Source: Micromonospora sp. DSM 45708
GTDB lineage: Bacteria > Actinomycetota > Actinomycetes > Mycobacteriales > Micromonosporaceae
DNA: 64,000 nucleotides
NCBI RefSeq assembly: GCF_039566955.1
Contig: NZ_CP154796.1
Location: 1,550,001 to 1,614,000, forward strand
Direction: 5' to 3'
A program made the position numbers and the translations under genes. Each line of letters opens with the position of its first letter. Within the stretch, counting starts at the first letter, position 1. The notes under the pieces were generated by a model that saw nothing but the letters and a program-made list of their open reading frames with translations, was not told the DNA's origin and made no database searches. Positions 45,574 through 54,771 of the stretch are shown here, in pieces.

Positions 45574-47049
45574 TCAGCCGGGCAGGCGCGGACCCGCCTC
45601 GCGCTGCTCGGCCAGCCAGGTTTCCACCTCGTCCGAACGACGCGGCAGCCCGGCCGAGAGGTTCACCGGGCCGTCCGCGGTGACCAGGATGTCGTCCTCG
45701 ATCCGGACGCCGATGCCGCGCAGCTCCTCGGGGACCAGTTCGTCCTCCGGCTGGAAGTAGAGGCCGGGCTCGACGGTGAGCACGTACCCCTCGCCGAGCG
45801 GACCGTCGCGGTAGGTCTCCTTGCGTGCGTTCGCGCAGTCGTGCACGTCGAGGCCGAGCATGTGGCTGGTGCCGTGCAGCGTCCAGCGGCGGTAGACCGT
45901 CGAGGCCGGATCCATCGCCTCGTCCACGCTCACCGGCAGCAGTCCGAGGTCCTTGAGCGCCTCGGCGAGCACCCGCATCGACGCCAGGTGGACGTCGCGG
46001 AACCCCACCCCCGGCTTGCACATGTCGATGCCGGCCTGCTGGGCGGCGTGGACCGCGTCGTAGACCTGCCGTTGCAGCGGCGTGAACCGGCCGTCGACCG
46101 GCAGCACCCGGGTGACGTCGGCGGTGTAGAGGTTGCGGTTCTCCACGCCCATGTCCATCAGCAGCAGGTCACCCGGGCGGGTGGCGCCGTGGTTGTGCAC
46201 CCAGTGCAGGATCGTGGCGTGCTCGCCGGCCCCGACGATCGAGCCGTAGCCCACGTCGTTGCCGTCGTGCCGGGCCCGCAGCGCGAACAGCCCCTCCAGC
46301 AGCCGCTCGGAGATCGGCCGGTCGGCCGGCAGCGCGCGGGCCACGTCCTCGAAACCGCGCACCGTGGCGTCGCACGCCTCCTGGAGCTGTGCGATCTCCC
46401 ACTCGTCCTTGACCAGCTTCAGCTCGGAGATCGCGATGGCCAGCTCCCGGTCGCGGCCCGGCTGGCCCTCGGCCCGCGTCCCGTCGTAGCGGCGCACGGC
46501 GGCGTCCACTCGGGCGTCGAAGCCGCGCAGCACCCGGGTGCGCCCGGGGGCCAGCTCGGCCAGGGCCGCGTCCAGCTCGCTGAGGTCGGCCGTCGGCAGG
46601 CCCAGCTCGGTCGACTTCTCGCGCAGCGTCGGCCGGCGGCCCACCCACAGCTCGCCGTGGCGGCTGCGGAAGAACTCGTCGGTGGCCCGGGACGACCGGG
46701 GCCGCATGTAGAGCGTGGCCTCGCCGCCCGGCCGCAGCACGAGGACGCTGTCGGGCTCCAGGTCGCCGGTCAGGTACGCGAAGTCGCTGCCCGGCCGGAA
46801 CCGGTGGTCGGTGTCGTTGGCGCGTACCTTCTCGTTGCCGGTGGGGATGACAAGCGTCTCGCCCGGGAACGCCTCGGCCAGCGCGGCCCGTCGTTTGGCG
46901 TGGTTGGGCACCTCCGGGCGGGGCGCGACCGGCAGCTCGGTGTCCCGCCAGCCCTGCCGCATGAACGACAGGAAGGCCTCCGGGAAGTCGGGGTCGTGCG
47001 ACTCCGTGCCGTCCGCCGGCTTGCCCTGTTGCGTCTGCTCCTCGGTCAT
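45574..47049 (-). CDS. pepP: Aminopeptidase P family metallopeptidase
   Basis: 491 residues: an N-terminal domain (about 40-180), then the pita-bread metallopeptidase fold. The five metal ligands are visible: Asp in LLLMDMGVE, Asp in YTADVTRV, His in HGTSHMLGLDVHD, Glu in TVEPGLYF and Glu in GVRIEDDILV. It removes N-terminal residues before proline in the cytoplasm. Start ATG at 47049 with GGGACGG upstream. The Gln/Gly-rich first 20 residues are probably disordered. Confidence 0.93.
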   Translation of the reverse strand: MTEEQTQQGKPADGTESHDPDFPEAFLSFMRQGWRDTELPVAPRPEVPNHAKRRAALAEAFPGETLVIPTGNEKVRANDTDHRFRPGSDFAYLTGDLEPDSVLVLRPGGEATLYMRPRSSRATDEFFRSRHGELWVGRRPTLREKSTELGLPTADLSELDAALAELAPGRTRVLRGFDARVDAAVRRYDGTRAEGQPGRDRELAIAISELKLVKDEWEIAQLQEACDATVRGFEDVARALPADRPISERLLEGLFALRARHDGNDVGYGSIVGAGEHATILHWVHNHGATRPGDLLLMDMGVENRNLYTADVTRVLPVDGRFTPLQRQVYDAVHAAQQAGIDMCKPGVGFRDVHLASMRVLAEALKDLGLLPVSVDEAMDPASTVYRRWTLHGTSHMLGLDVHDCANARKETYRDGPLGEGYVLTVEPGLYFQPEDELVPEELRGIGVRIEDDILVTADGPVNLSAGLPRRSDEVETWLAEQREAGPRLPG

Positions 47050-47162
47050 GATCCGTCCCTCCCTGAGCCCCATCGCTGGTCCCGACGGTACCGCGCACAC
47101 GTCGGCGGGGAGTGCCTGCGGTGCCGCGACGGCGGCTTCCGGCGCGTGGAAAGATGGCCGTC

Positions 47163-49124
47163 ATGTGCGGACTCCTGGCCTTCTTCAGCGCGCGCGGCGA
47201 CGCCGCCGCCCACCGCGACCACATCGCCGGCGCACTGGAGTGCCTGCACCACCGTGGCCCGGACGAGACCGGGGTCGAGGTGGTCGGCGACGCCTCCGGC
47301 CGGTACGCGGACGGTGTGTTCGCGCACAAGCGGCTGGCGATCATCGACGTGGCGCTCAGCCACGAGCCCCTGCCCTACGCGGGCGGCCGGTACCTGCTCA
47401 CCTTCAACGGCGAGATCTACAACTACATCGAGCTGCGCGACGAGCTGATCCGGGACCACGGCGCCCAGTTCGCCACCAACGGCGACGGCGAGGTGATCGT
47501 CGCCGGCTACCACTACTGGGGTGAGCGGGTGCTCACCAAGCTGCGCGGCATGTTCGCGTTCGTGATCTGGGACCGGCAGGAGCGGCGGGCCTTCGGCGCC
47601 CGCGACTACTTCGGCATCAAGCCGCTGCACTACCTCCAGACCCAGGACGGCCTCTACCTCGCCTCGGAGAAGAAGGCGCTGCTGCCGTTCGCGCACTCCG
47701 CCTACCAGGGCGACGCCGGGATCGACACCGCGAACCTGAGCCACTACCTGACCCTCCAGTACGTCCCGGAGCCGGGCACGCTGCACAAGGGGATCAGCCG
47801 GATCGGCTCGGGGGAGTACCTCACCTGGACCCCGGACGGCCGGATCGACGTGCGCCGCTGGTACCGGCCGGTGTTCCGCCCGGCCCCGGTCGCCGACGAG
47901 CAGAAGCTCTACCACGAGATCCGGGAGACGCTGCGGGAGAGCGTCCGGATGCACATGCGCTCGGACGTGCCGGTCGGCTCGTTCCTGTCCAGCGGCATCG
48001 ACTCCACCGCCGTGGTGGCTTTGGCCCGCGAGTTCAACCCGAACATCCTCACCTTCACGGTCGGGTACGACGTGCCCGGTTACTCCGAGATCGACGTGGC
48101 CCAGGACTCGGCGCGGCACCTCGACGTGACCACCATCCCGACCAAGATCGGGCCGCAGGACATGATCGACGCGCTGCCGAAGATCGTCTGGCACCTGGAC
48201 GACCCGGTCGCCGACCCGGCCCTGGTGCCGCTCTACTTCGTGGCGAAGAAGGCCGCCGAGCACGTCACGGTGGTGCTCTCCGGTGAGGGCGCGGACGAGT
48301 TCTTCGGCGGCTACACGATCTACCGGGAACCGCTCTCGCTCAGCTCGGTCAACGGTCTCCCGGACGGCGTGCAGAAGGGCCTGCGGGCCGTCTCCAAGGC
48401 CATCCCGCAGGGGGTCAAGGGCAAGAGCTTCCTGGAGCGCGGCACCACGCCGATCGAGCAGCGCTACTACGGCAACGCCCGGATGTTCACCGAGGAGGAG
48501 AAGCAGCACCTGCTGCGCCGCTACGACCCCTCGGTGCGCTACACCGACGTGACCGCGCCGATCTACGCCGAGTGCACCGAGCTGGACGACGTCACCAAGA
48601 TGCAGTACGTCGACCTCTACACCTGGCTGCGCGGCGACATCCTGGTCAAGGCGGACCGGATCTCGATGGCGCACTCGCTGGAGGTCCGGGTGCCGTTCCT
48701 GGACCGGGAGGTGTTCAACGTCGCCGCCGGGATCCCGGTCGACCTGAAGCTGCCGCCCCGCTCCGAGGCCACCAAGTACGCCATGCGCCAGGCGTTGCAG
48801 GGCGTCGTTCCGCCGGCCATCGTCAACCGCAAGAAGCTGGGCTTCCCCACCCCGACCCGGGTCTGGCTGCGCGGCGAGATGTACGAGTGGGCCCGGCACG
48901 TGCTGGCCACCTCCGGCGCCGGCGACCTGGTCGACCTGTCGTACGCGATGCGGCTGCTCGACGAGCACAAGCGGGAGGAGGCCGACCACTCCCGCAAGGT
49001 GTGGACCGTGCTGATCTTCTGCATCTGGCACGCGATCTTCGTGGCGAAGACGCTCGACCCGGGCATCCAGCGCAACCAGTCGGCGCTGCTCACCAAGCCG
49101 GTCGTCGGCAGCATGGTCCGCTGA
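47163..49124 (+). CDS. asnB: Glutamine-hydrolysing asparagine synthetase
   Basis: 653 residues. An N-terminal class II glutaminase domain (Cys2 nucleophile) is followed by an ATP-pyrophosphatase synthetase domain with the SSGIDSTAVV P-loop near 275. ATG at 47163 is chosen because it places Cys as residue 2 (MCGLLAFF), which the mechanism needs; an upstream in-frame ATG at 47154 would block it. GGAAAG lies just upstream. Such AsnB proteins supply asparagine; some long actinobacterial forms amidate other substrates. It is followed by a terminator hairpin. Confidence 0.93.
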   Translation: MCGLLAFFSARGDAAAHRDHIAGALECLHHRGPDETGVEVVGDASGRYADGVFAHKRLAIIDVALSHEPLPYAGGRYLLTFNGEIYNYIELRDELIRDHGAQFATNGDGEVIVAGYHYWGERVLTKLRGMFAFVIWDRQERRAFGARDYFGIKPLHYLQTQDGLYLASEKKALLPFAHSAYQGDAGIDTANLSHYLTLQYVPEPGTLHKGISRIGSGEYLTWTPDGRIDVRRWYRPVFRPAPVADEQKLYHEIRETLRESVRMHMRSDVPVGSFLSSGIDSTAVVALAREFNPNILTFTVGYDVPGYSEIDVAQDSARHLDVTTIPTKIGPQDMIDALPKIVWHLDDPVADPALVPLYFVAKKAAEHVTVVLSGEGADEFFGGYTIYREPLSLSSVNGLPDGVQKGLRAVSKAIPQGVKGKSFLERGTTPIEQRYYGNARMFTEEEKQHLLRRYDPSVRYTDVTAPIYAECTELDDVTKMQYVDLYTWLRGDILVKADRISMAHSLEVRVPFLDREVFNVAAGIPVDLKLPPRSEATKYAMRQALQGVVPPAIVNRKKLGFPTPTRVWLRGEMYEWARHVLATSGAGDLVDLSYAMRLLDEHKREEADHSRKVWTVLIFCIWHAIFVAKTLDPGIQRNQSALLTKPVVGSMVR

Positions 49125-49136
49125 GGCGGGCGTGAC

Positions 49137-49169
49137 GAAGGGCCCCCGGCGCGCTGCCGGGGGCCCTTC
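49137..49169. terminator. Bidirectional terminator hairpin
   Basis: A 14-bp perfect stem (49137-49150 with 49156-49169, GAAGGGCCCCCGGC and its complement) between asnB and the convergent LPMO gene. Confidence 0.88.
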
Positions 49170-49180
49170 TCAGTGCGGTG

Positions 49181-50317
49181 TCACCGGCCGGTGCAGGTGA
49201 CCGTGGGCAGGGTGTTCTGGCCCGAGAAGTTCGCGGTGAAGCCGAACGTGGTGGTGCCCTCCGGCGCGACACTGCCGTTGTAGGCGGCGTTGGTGACCGT
49301 CACCGACGCCCCGCTGCCGCTCAACGTGCCGTTCCACACCTGGTTGATGGTCTGGCCGCTGGGCCACGTCCAGCTCGCGGTCCACCCGCTGTACGTCCGG
49401 GTGCTGTGGTTCATGATCATGACCTCGCCCTGGAAACCGCCGCCCCAGGCGCTGACCACCTTGTAGACCGCCATGCAGTTCCCGGCCGGCATGGTCGGCG
49501 TCGGCGTGGGGCCGGTCGGCGTCGGCGTCGGGGTGGTGGGCGTCGGCGTGGGGTTGGTGGGGGTCGGGGTCGGGTTCGTCGGCGTCGGCGTCGGCGTGGG
49601 GTTGCCGCCCGAGCCGATGCCGGTCACCTCGCCGTTGCCGCCGTCGAACGTCACGTCCGAGCAGCCGAAGAAGTTCTCCTGGCTGTCCGAGCGCACCCAG
49701 CGCGAGTAGATGATGTGCCGGCCGCTCTTGTTGCTCGGCAGCGTGCCGTTGAAGTAGTAGTGCCCGTCGTTGGTGCCGACCGCGCCGCTCTGCGGCGGGT
49801 TGGTCACCTGGAGGAACGGCTGCTCCTCCAGGTCGCTCCAGGCCAGCGGCCGGGTCGGGCTCCAGCTGTCCTTGGTGACGTAGAAGTAGAACGTGCCCGG
49901 GTGGTGCGCCCAGTTGCTGTAGCGGAACTCCATCGACCGCCCGGCCGTCAGGTGCGTGACCGGCCAGTCGGTGCGGGCCGCGTCGTAGCCGCTGAAGTTC
50001 GGGTTGCCGCCGCTGCACAGCTTGCCGTCGGGGATGAACCCGGTGGTCCGGCCGCCGGCGTCGGAGCGCAGCACGCTGAACCAGTTGTAGAGCGAGTTCG
50101 CCCCGTTCTGGGCGACCGCCGACGCGCAGGCGGGGTTGTTCGGCCGGATCTCACCGGTGCCGGTGAGGCCGTCCTTCCAGCACAGGTAGGTGCGGGCGCC
50201 CGGCGTCATCGCCGCGCCGTGCGCGGCGGCCGGGTCGGGGCCGCTGGCCAGGGCGAACGCGCCCACGGCCAGGGTGAGGGCCGCGGTGACGAGCGCGGCC
50301 GTACGGGATCGGTGCAC
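49181..50317 (-). CDS. Secreted lytic polysaccharide monooxygenase AA10 with CBM2
   Basis: 378 residues. Signal peptide 1-32, so the mature protein begins with H33 (HGAAMTPGARTYLC), which with the His in NWAHHPGTFYFY forms the copper histidine brace. The AA10 domain runs to about 225. A Thr/Pro repeat linker (PTPTPTNPTPTP) leads to a C-terminal CBM2 (CMAVYKVVSAWGGGFQGEV). AA10 enzymes oxidatively cleave cellulose or chitin outside the cell. Start GTG at 50317 is favoured by AGGAG 6 bases upstream. Likely used together with other secreted enzymes such as the amylopullulanase. Confidence 0.93.
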   Translation of the reverse strand: MHRSRTAALVTAALTLAVGAFALASGPDPAAAHGAAMTPGARTYLCWKDGLTGTGEIRPNNPACASAVAQNGANSLYNWFSVLRSDAGGRTTGFIPDGKLCSGGNPNFSGYDAARTDWPVTHLTAGRSMEFRYSNWAHHPGTFYFYVTKDSWSPTRPLAWSDLEEQPFLQVTNPPQSGAVGTNDGHYYFNGTLPSNKSGRHIIYSRWVRSDSQENFFGCSDVTFDGGNGEVTGIGSGGNPTPTPTPTNPTPTPTNPTPTPTTPTPTPTGPTPTPTMPAGNCMAVYKVVSAWGGGFQGEVMIMNHSTRTYSGWTASWTWPSGQTINQVWNGTLSGSGASVTVTNAAYNGSVAPEGTTTFGFTANFSGQNTLPTVTCTGR

Positions 50318-50645
50318 GGGGATCTCCTGACTCGCGGAGCGGCCCACCTTCGGTCCGCCCCGCTGCGACGAGCGGATGCGACGATCGCGGTGCCCGCGCC
50401 CGGCGGTCGGCGTGCGGCCGGGGCCGTCGGGGGACGCGCACTGCCTGCGGTCCGTGCCACGGACCGCGGATGCCCCTCGCGTCGGCTCGACCCGGCGGCG
50501 CGGCAGCCCCCGCGCCCTCCCGTCAGCGCAATCCCATCACGTCCGGCCGTCGCACGCAATAGCCGCCGGTCGATGCCTCGGGGTTTGGTCGCGCCGCGTC
50601 CCGGCATGCGCCAGGATCGGGGGAGGACAACCGGGAGGAGCCAGG
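50318..50645. other. Divergent promoter region (328 bases)
   Basis: Gene-free space between the LPMO and PfkB genes, which read away from each other. The clearest element is a 21-bp inverted repeat at 50447-50467; nothing else convincing was seen. Confidence 0.55.
50447..50467. promoter_or_regulatory. Operator-like 21-bp inverted repeat
   Basis: GCGGTCCGTG-C-CACGGACCGC, perfect 10-bp arms with a one-base centre, near the middle of the divergent intergenic region. A LacI- or GntR-type operator is plausible; the binding protein is unknown. Confidence 0.5.
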
Positions 50646-51578
50646 ATGGGGTACGCGGTGGTGCTCGGCGAGGCGCTCGTCGACCTGCTCGACGCCGAGC
50701 ACGACGGGGAACCCGTCTACCGGCAGGCAGTCGGCGGTGGGCCGCTCAACGTCTCGGTGGCGATCGCCCGGCTCGGCGGGGACGTGCAGTTCGTCGGGTC
50801 GCTGGGCGACGACGCGCTCGCCGGCCGGGTCCGTGCCTTCCTCACCGACGCCGGCGTGGGCGTGGCCGGGGCGGTGACCGTGCCCGCCCCGACCGCGCTG
50901 GCCGTGGCCACCTTCGCCGGCCCCGAGCCGGAGTTCCGCTTCTACGGCGAGCCGCGCTCGTACGCCCTGCTCGGCCCGGACGACCTCGACGTGGCGCTGG
51001 TCGAGGGCGCGGACGTGCTCTACTGCGGCTCGATCGTGCTGCTCGACCCGCCGGTGCTGGCCGCCGCGCGCCGGGCCTGGTCGATCGCCGGCGGGCTGCG
51101 CGTGTTCGACCCGAACGTGCGCCCGAGCCTGCTCACCGCGCCCGGTGCGCTGGACGGGCTGCGCGGGGTGGTCGCCGAGTTCGCCGCGGCGGCGCACCTG
51201 GTCAAGCTGAGCGGTGCGGACGCCCGGGTGCTCTACCCGGACGAGCCGGTCGAGGGCGTCGCCGCGTACCTGCGGGAACTGGGCGCGACCACCGTCGTGG
51301 TCACGCTCGGCGCGGACGGCGCGCTGGTCGCCGCCGCCGACGACGTGGTACGCGTGCCGGCGCCGAAGGTCGACGCGGTGGACGCCACGGGCGCCGGCGA
51401 CTCGGTGATGGGCGCGCTGGTGGCGGAGCTGCTCGCCGCCGGCGAGCCGGCCGACGCGCGCGGCTGGCAGGACCGCGTCGCGTTCGCCCTGCGGGTCGCC
51501 GCGCTGGTCTGCGAGTCCCCCGGCGGCGCCACCGCCATGCCCACCCGCGCCGCCATCCAGTCCCGCTTCCCCACCTGA
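50646..51578 (+). CDS. PfkB family carbohydrate kinase
   Basis: 310 residues, ribokinase fold. Near the start VGGGPLNVSVAIARLGGDVQFVG is the PfkB N-terminal motif, and DATGAGDSVMGAL near 247 contains the catalytic Asp and anion hole. The short family form fits fructokinase or a related sugar kinase. It should phosphorylate a sugar in the cytoplasm. Start ATG at 50646 with GAGGAG and GGAG upstream. The exact sugar is unknown. Confidence 0.92.
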   Translation: MGYAVVLGEALVDLLDAEHDGEPVYRQAVGGGPLNVSVAIARLGGDVQFVGSLGDDALAGRVRAFLTDAGVGVAGAVTVPAPTALAVATFAGPEPEFRFYGEPRSYALLGPDDLDVALVEGADVLYCGSIVLLDPPVLAAARRAWSIAGGLRVFDPNVRPSLLTAPGALDGLRGVVAEFAAAAHLVKLSGADARVLYPDEPVEGVAAYLRELGATTVVVTLGADGALVAAADDVVRVPAPKVDAVDATGAGDSVMGALVAELLAAGEPADARGWQDRVAFALRVAALVCESPGGATAMPTRAAIQSRFPT

Positions 51579-51590
51579 CCCCCCACCACC

Positions 51591-51648
51591 GTGATCAAGG
51601 AGTTCGCGCGGCCGGGGAGATCCACACCGACGCGAACTCCTTGATCAC
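51591..51648. repeat. Inverted repeat, 18-bp arms, acting as terminator
   Basis: GTGATCAAGGAGTTCGCG at 51591-51608 pairs perfectly with 51631-51648; the spacer is 22 bases. It lies between the convergent PfkB and MFS genes, and the MFS stop codon (51645-51647) is inside the right arm. Confidence 0.85.
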
Positions 51649-52877
51649 CGCGCCGTGGTGGGGCGGGTGAGCGTCAGGACGGCCAGCAGGGAGAGGGCGG
51701 CGGCACCGGCCAGGACGGTGGCCATCGGGAGGGCGCTGCCCTCGTCGCCGAGACCGACCAGGGGCGCGGCGAGCGCGCCGACCACCGACTGGATGCCGCC
51801 CATCAGCGCGGCGGCGGTGCCGGCGTGCCGGGCGTGCGCGTCCAGCGCCAGCGCGGTGCTGTTCGGCATCACCATGCCCAGCGAACCGACGAACGCGAAC
51901 AGCGCCACCGCGGTGACGGCGAGGCTGCCGGCGAGCGCGCCGGTCAGCACGCCGAGCGCGGCGACCAGGCTGACCACGAGCGTGGTGACCAGCAGCCGGC
52001 GCGGGCTGAACCGGTCGAGCAGCCGGGCGTTCGCCTGACCGGTGGCCATCAGCGCGAGCGCGTTGACGCCGAAGACCACGCCGAACACGACCGCCGAGAC
52101 ACCGAAGACGTCCTGGAACACGAACGACGACCCGGAGATGTACGCGAACAGGCCGGCGAACGCGAAACCCTGGGTCAGCGCGTACCCGAGGTAGACCCGG
52201 TCGGCGGCCAGCGACCGCATGGTCCGCACGGTGGCGGCGAGGCCGCCGGTGCTGCGGCGCTCGGGCGGCAGCGTCTCCGGCAGGCGCAGCGCGACCGCGA
52301 CGGCGAGCACCGCCCCGATGACGGCCAGGGTGAGGAAGACCACCCGCCAGGAACCGAACCGGAGCACCAGGCTGCCGACGCTCGGCGCGGCCACCGGCGC
52401 CACCCCGAAGACCAGGGTGAGCCGGGAGAAGTATTTCGCGGCGTCCCGACCGGAGTAGAGGTCACGGACGACCGCGCGGGCCACCACGATGCCCATGCCA
52501 CCGGCCAGCCCCTGGGCGAACCGCGCGGCGGCCAGCAGCGGGGCGCTCGGCGCCGCGGCGCAGGCCAGCGCCAGCACGGCGTACGCGACGACGCCGACCA
52601 GGACCGGCCGGCGTCGCCCCCAGCGGTCGCTGAGCGGGCCGGTGACCAACTGCCCCAGCGCCAGGCCGATCAGGCAGGTGGTCAACGAGAGCTGGATGCC
52701 GGCCTGGTCGGCGTCCAGCTCGCGGGTCATCGCCGGGAACGCCGGCAGGTACATGTCCAGCGAGAGGGGGCCGATCGCGGTGAGCGTGCCGAGCAGCACC
52801 AGCAGGCTCACGCCACCGCCCCGCCCGGCGGGTCGGTCGACGGGTGGGCGCGCGGCGGTCCGCACGGTCTGGCGCAC
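51645..52877 (-). CDS. Bcr/CflA family MFS multidrug transporter
   Basis: 410 residues with twelve predicted membrane helices. DMYLPAFPAMTRELD near the first helix and LVTGPLSDRWGRRRPVLVG (motif A) identify the drug/H+ antiporter group, Bcr/CflA branch. It exports small toxic compounds using the proton gradient. Start at 52877. It is divergent from a MarR gene by about 80 bases, so MarR control is likely. Confidence 0.92.
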   Translation of the reverse strand: MRQTVRTAARPPVDRPAGRGGGVSLLVLLGTLTAIGPLSLDMYLPAFPAMTRELDADQAGIQLSLTTCLIGLALGQLVTGPLSDRWGRRRPVLVGVVAYAVLALACAAAPSAPLLAAARFAQGLAGGMGIVVARAVVRDLYSGRDAAKYFSRLTLVFGVAPVAAPSVGSLVLRFGSWRVVFLTLAVIGAVLAVAVALRLPETLPPERRSTGGLAATVRTMRSLAADRVYLGYALTQGFAFAGLFAYISGSSFVFQDVFGVSAVVFGVVFGVNALALMATGQANARLLDRFSPRRLLVTTLVVSLVAALGVLTGALAGSLAVTAVALFAFVGSLGMVMPNSTALALDAHARHAGTAAALMGGIQSVVGALAAPLVGLGDEGSALPMATVLAGAAALSLLAVLTLTRPTTAR

Positions 52878-52957
52878 GAGAGGTCCCCCTGGATCCGGTG
52901 GTCCGGGTTACCTTATCTCTGTAGTCAGAACTGTTGCGATGTGAAGCAGGTGACTCC

Positions 52958-53404
52958 GTGGTGAGCGACGAGGAGATCGCGCGGCTCGGCGCGGGACTGG
53001 GGGAGCTGCACCGGCTGCTGCGCCGCCGGACCGTCGCCCGCGTCGACCGCGAGCCGCTGCCCGAGGCGCAGGTGGAGGTGCTCCTGCTGGTCCGGGCCAC
53101 GCCGGGGATCAGCGGCAAGGAGGTGGCCCGGCGGCTCGGCACCGCGCCGAACACCGTCAGCACGCTGGTCCGCGACCTCACCGACGCCGGGCTGCTGGTC
53201 CGCGACCGCGACCCCGCCGACCGCCGGGTGGTCCGGCTGCGCCTCACCGAGGCCGCCCGCCGGCGGATCGCCGACCACGAGGTCCACCGCGCCGCGCTGC
53301 TCACCGCGGCGCTCGCCGAGCTGGACCCGGCGGCCCGATCGGCCGTCCTGGCCGCCGCCCCGCACCTCGACGCGCTGCTCACCGCGCTGCGCGCCCGCCC
53401 CTGA
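52958..53404 (+). CDS. MarR family transcriptional regulator
   Basis: 148 residues. The winged helix is visible as PGISGKEVARRLGTAPNTVSTLVRDLTDAGLLVRDRDPADRRVVRLRLTEAARRR. GTG at 52958 (alternatively 52961) is preferred because AGGTG lies upstream; an in-frame TTG further on is possible. The neighbour and divergent orientation suggest it represses the MFS exporter, releasing it when a drug-like ligand binds. Its stop is 19 bases from the end of the MBL gene. Confidence 0.9.
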   Translation: MVSDEEIARLGAGLGELHRLLRRRTVARVDREPLPEAQVEVLLLVRATPGISGKEVARRLGTAPNTVSTLVRDLTDAGLLVRDRDPADRRVVRLRLTEAARRRIADHEVHRAALLTAALAELDPAARSAVLAAAPHLDALLTALRARP

Positions 53405-53423
53405 CCCGGGCCGGCGGATCAGC

Positions 53424-54254
53424 TCAGGCCGTGCCGTCGAGCTCGGCGTAGCCCCGCCGGGCCGCGATCAAGCCGGGCCGGGCGCCGAACGGCGACTCCG
53501 CCGCCACCCGCTCCGGCGGGGCGCCGCCGGTGTGACCGGCGCGGATCAGCCACGCCTGCCGGGCGAGCTGGGCGTGCTGCTCGCGCACGAAGCCCACGTC
53601 GACCGGCTCGCCGTGGCCCGGCACCACCACGGTGGCCGGTGTGGTCAGCCGCAGCAGGTCCGCCACCGCGTCCGGCCACCGCAACGGGTACGACTCCTCG
53701 AACGCCGGCGGCCCGCTCTGCTCCACCAGGTCGCCCGCCACCAGCACGTCCGCGTCCGGCACGTGCACCACCAGGTCGGCGTCGGTGTGCCCGTGCCCGG
53801 GATGGCGCAGCACCACCCGCCGCCCGCCGACGTCCAGCACCGTCTCCTCGTGGACCTCGTGCGTCGGCACCCGCAGCCCGGTGCGCGCCAGCTCCCCGGC
53901 CAGCGCCGGCTGCCCGTCGCGCATCTCCTCGTACGCCGCCCGGCGCAGCTCGTCGGGCTGGTCACGCAGCACCGCCACGGCCTGGGCGTGCGCGTAGACC
54001 TCGGTGCCCGGCTCGGCGGCCAGCGTGGCGTTGCCGAAGCAGTGGTCGAAGTGGTGATGGGTGTTGACGATCGTCCACGGGTGCGGCGTCACCGCCCGGG
54101 CGGCCGACGCCAGCTCCCGCGCCTGGCCGGCGGTGGAGAGCGTGTCCACCAGCAGCGCCGCGCCGTCGCCGACCACCAGCACCACGTTGACGCGCAGCAG
54201 CGGCTCGCGCAGCAGGTGCACGCCGGCGGCGATCTCGGTGAAACGGACGGTCAT
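53424..54254 (-). CDS. Metallo-beta-lactamase-fold hydrolase
   Basis: 276 residues. Zinc-binding motif NTHHHFDHCFGN near 62-73, then the downstream His in RHPGHGHTDADLVVH and the Asp in VLVAGDLVEQ, followed by His in VVPGHGEPV: a full set of MBL ligands. These proteins hydrolyse thioesters, lactones or other esters. It overlaps the preceding thioesterase gene by ATGA (54254-54251), so the two are translationally coupled and may act on the same acyl substrate. Confidence 0.9.
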   Translation of the reverse strand: MTVRFTEIAAGVHLLREPLLRVNVVLVVGDGAALLVDTLSTAGQARELASAARAVTPHPWTIVNTHHHFDHCFGNATLAAEPGTEVYAHAQAVAVLRDQPDELRRAAYEEMRDGQPALAGELARTGLRVPTHEVHEETVLDVGGRRVVLRHPGHGHTDADLVVHVPDADVLVAGDLVEQSGPPAFEESYPLRWPDAVADLLRLTTPATVVVPGHGEPVDVGFVREQHAQLARQAWLIRAGHTGGAPPERVAAESPFGARPGLIAARRGYAELDGTA

Positions 54255-54655
54255 GACGCGCGACCGGCCCGCTCGACGAAGCGCTGCCGGTCGACGAGCG
54301 CCCGCTCCACCCGACCCTGCGCGGCCACCGCGGGCCCGTCCGTGACCGTCACCTCGAAGACCAGCCGGCGACCGTCCACCTTCACCAGCTCGGCGTGCGC
54401 GGACACGGTCCGCCCGACCGGGGTGGCCGTCCGGTGCTCCAGCTCGACCCGGACGCCGACCGTGGTGGACCCGGCCGGCAGCCGGGCCGCGACGGCAGCC
54501 ACGGTCGCCGCCTCGGCGAGCGCCACCACCCGGGGCGTGCCGAGCACCGGCACGTCCCCCGAACCCACCGCCTCGGCGGTGTCCGCGTCGGTCACGGTCA
54601 GCTCGACGCGTGCGGTCAGGCCCGGTGCGAAGGGCGACTCCGGCTGCTCCTGCAT
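54251..54655 (-). CDS. Hotdog thioesterase, FlK-like
   Basis: 134 residues with the hotdog fold. Catalytic residues of fluoroacetyl-CoA thioesterase-like proteins are in the expected spacing: T40 in LGTPRVV, E48 and H74 in LEHRTATPVG (8 and 26 residues apart, the same as Thr42, Glu50 and His76 of FlK as I recall). It should hydrolyse an acyl-CoA, not necessarily fluorinated. ATG at 54655. The overlapping MBL gene follows. Confidence 0.85.
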   Translation of the reverse strand: MQEQPESPFAPGLTARVELTVTDADTAEAVGSGDVPVLGTPRVVALAEAATVAAVAARLPAGSTTVGVRVELEHRTATPVGRTVSAHAELVKVDGRRLVFEVTVTDGPAVAAQGRVERALVDRQRFVERAGRAS

Positions 54656-54771
54656 GCGGCCGAGCCTAGTGCAGCGCGGTCGGGGCCGTACCGCGTCCGG
54701 GTGGCCGCCCGGGCCGTTCCCCGGACGGTCGGCGTCGGCCGCTCCGTCGCCCGCCGTTAACCTTGTCGGCG

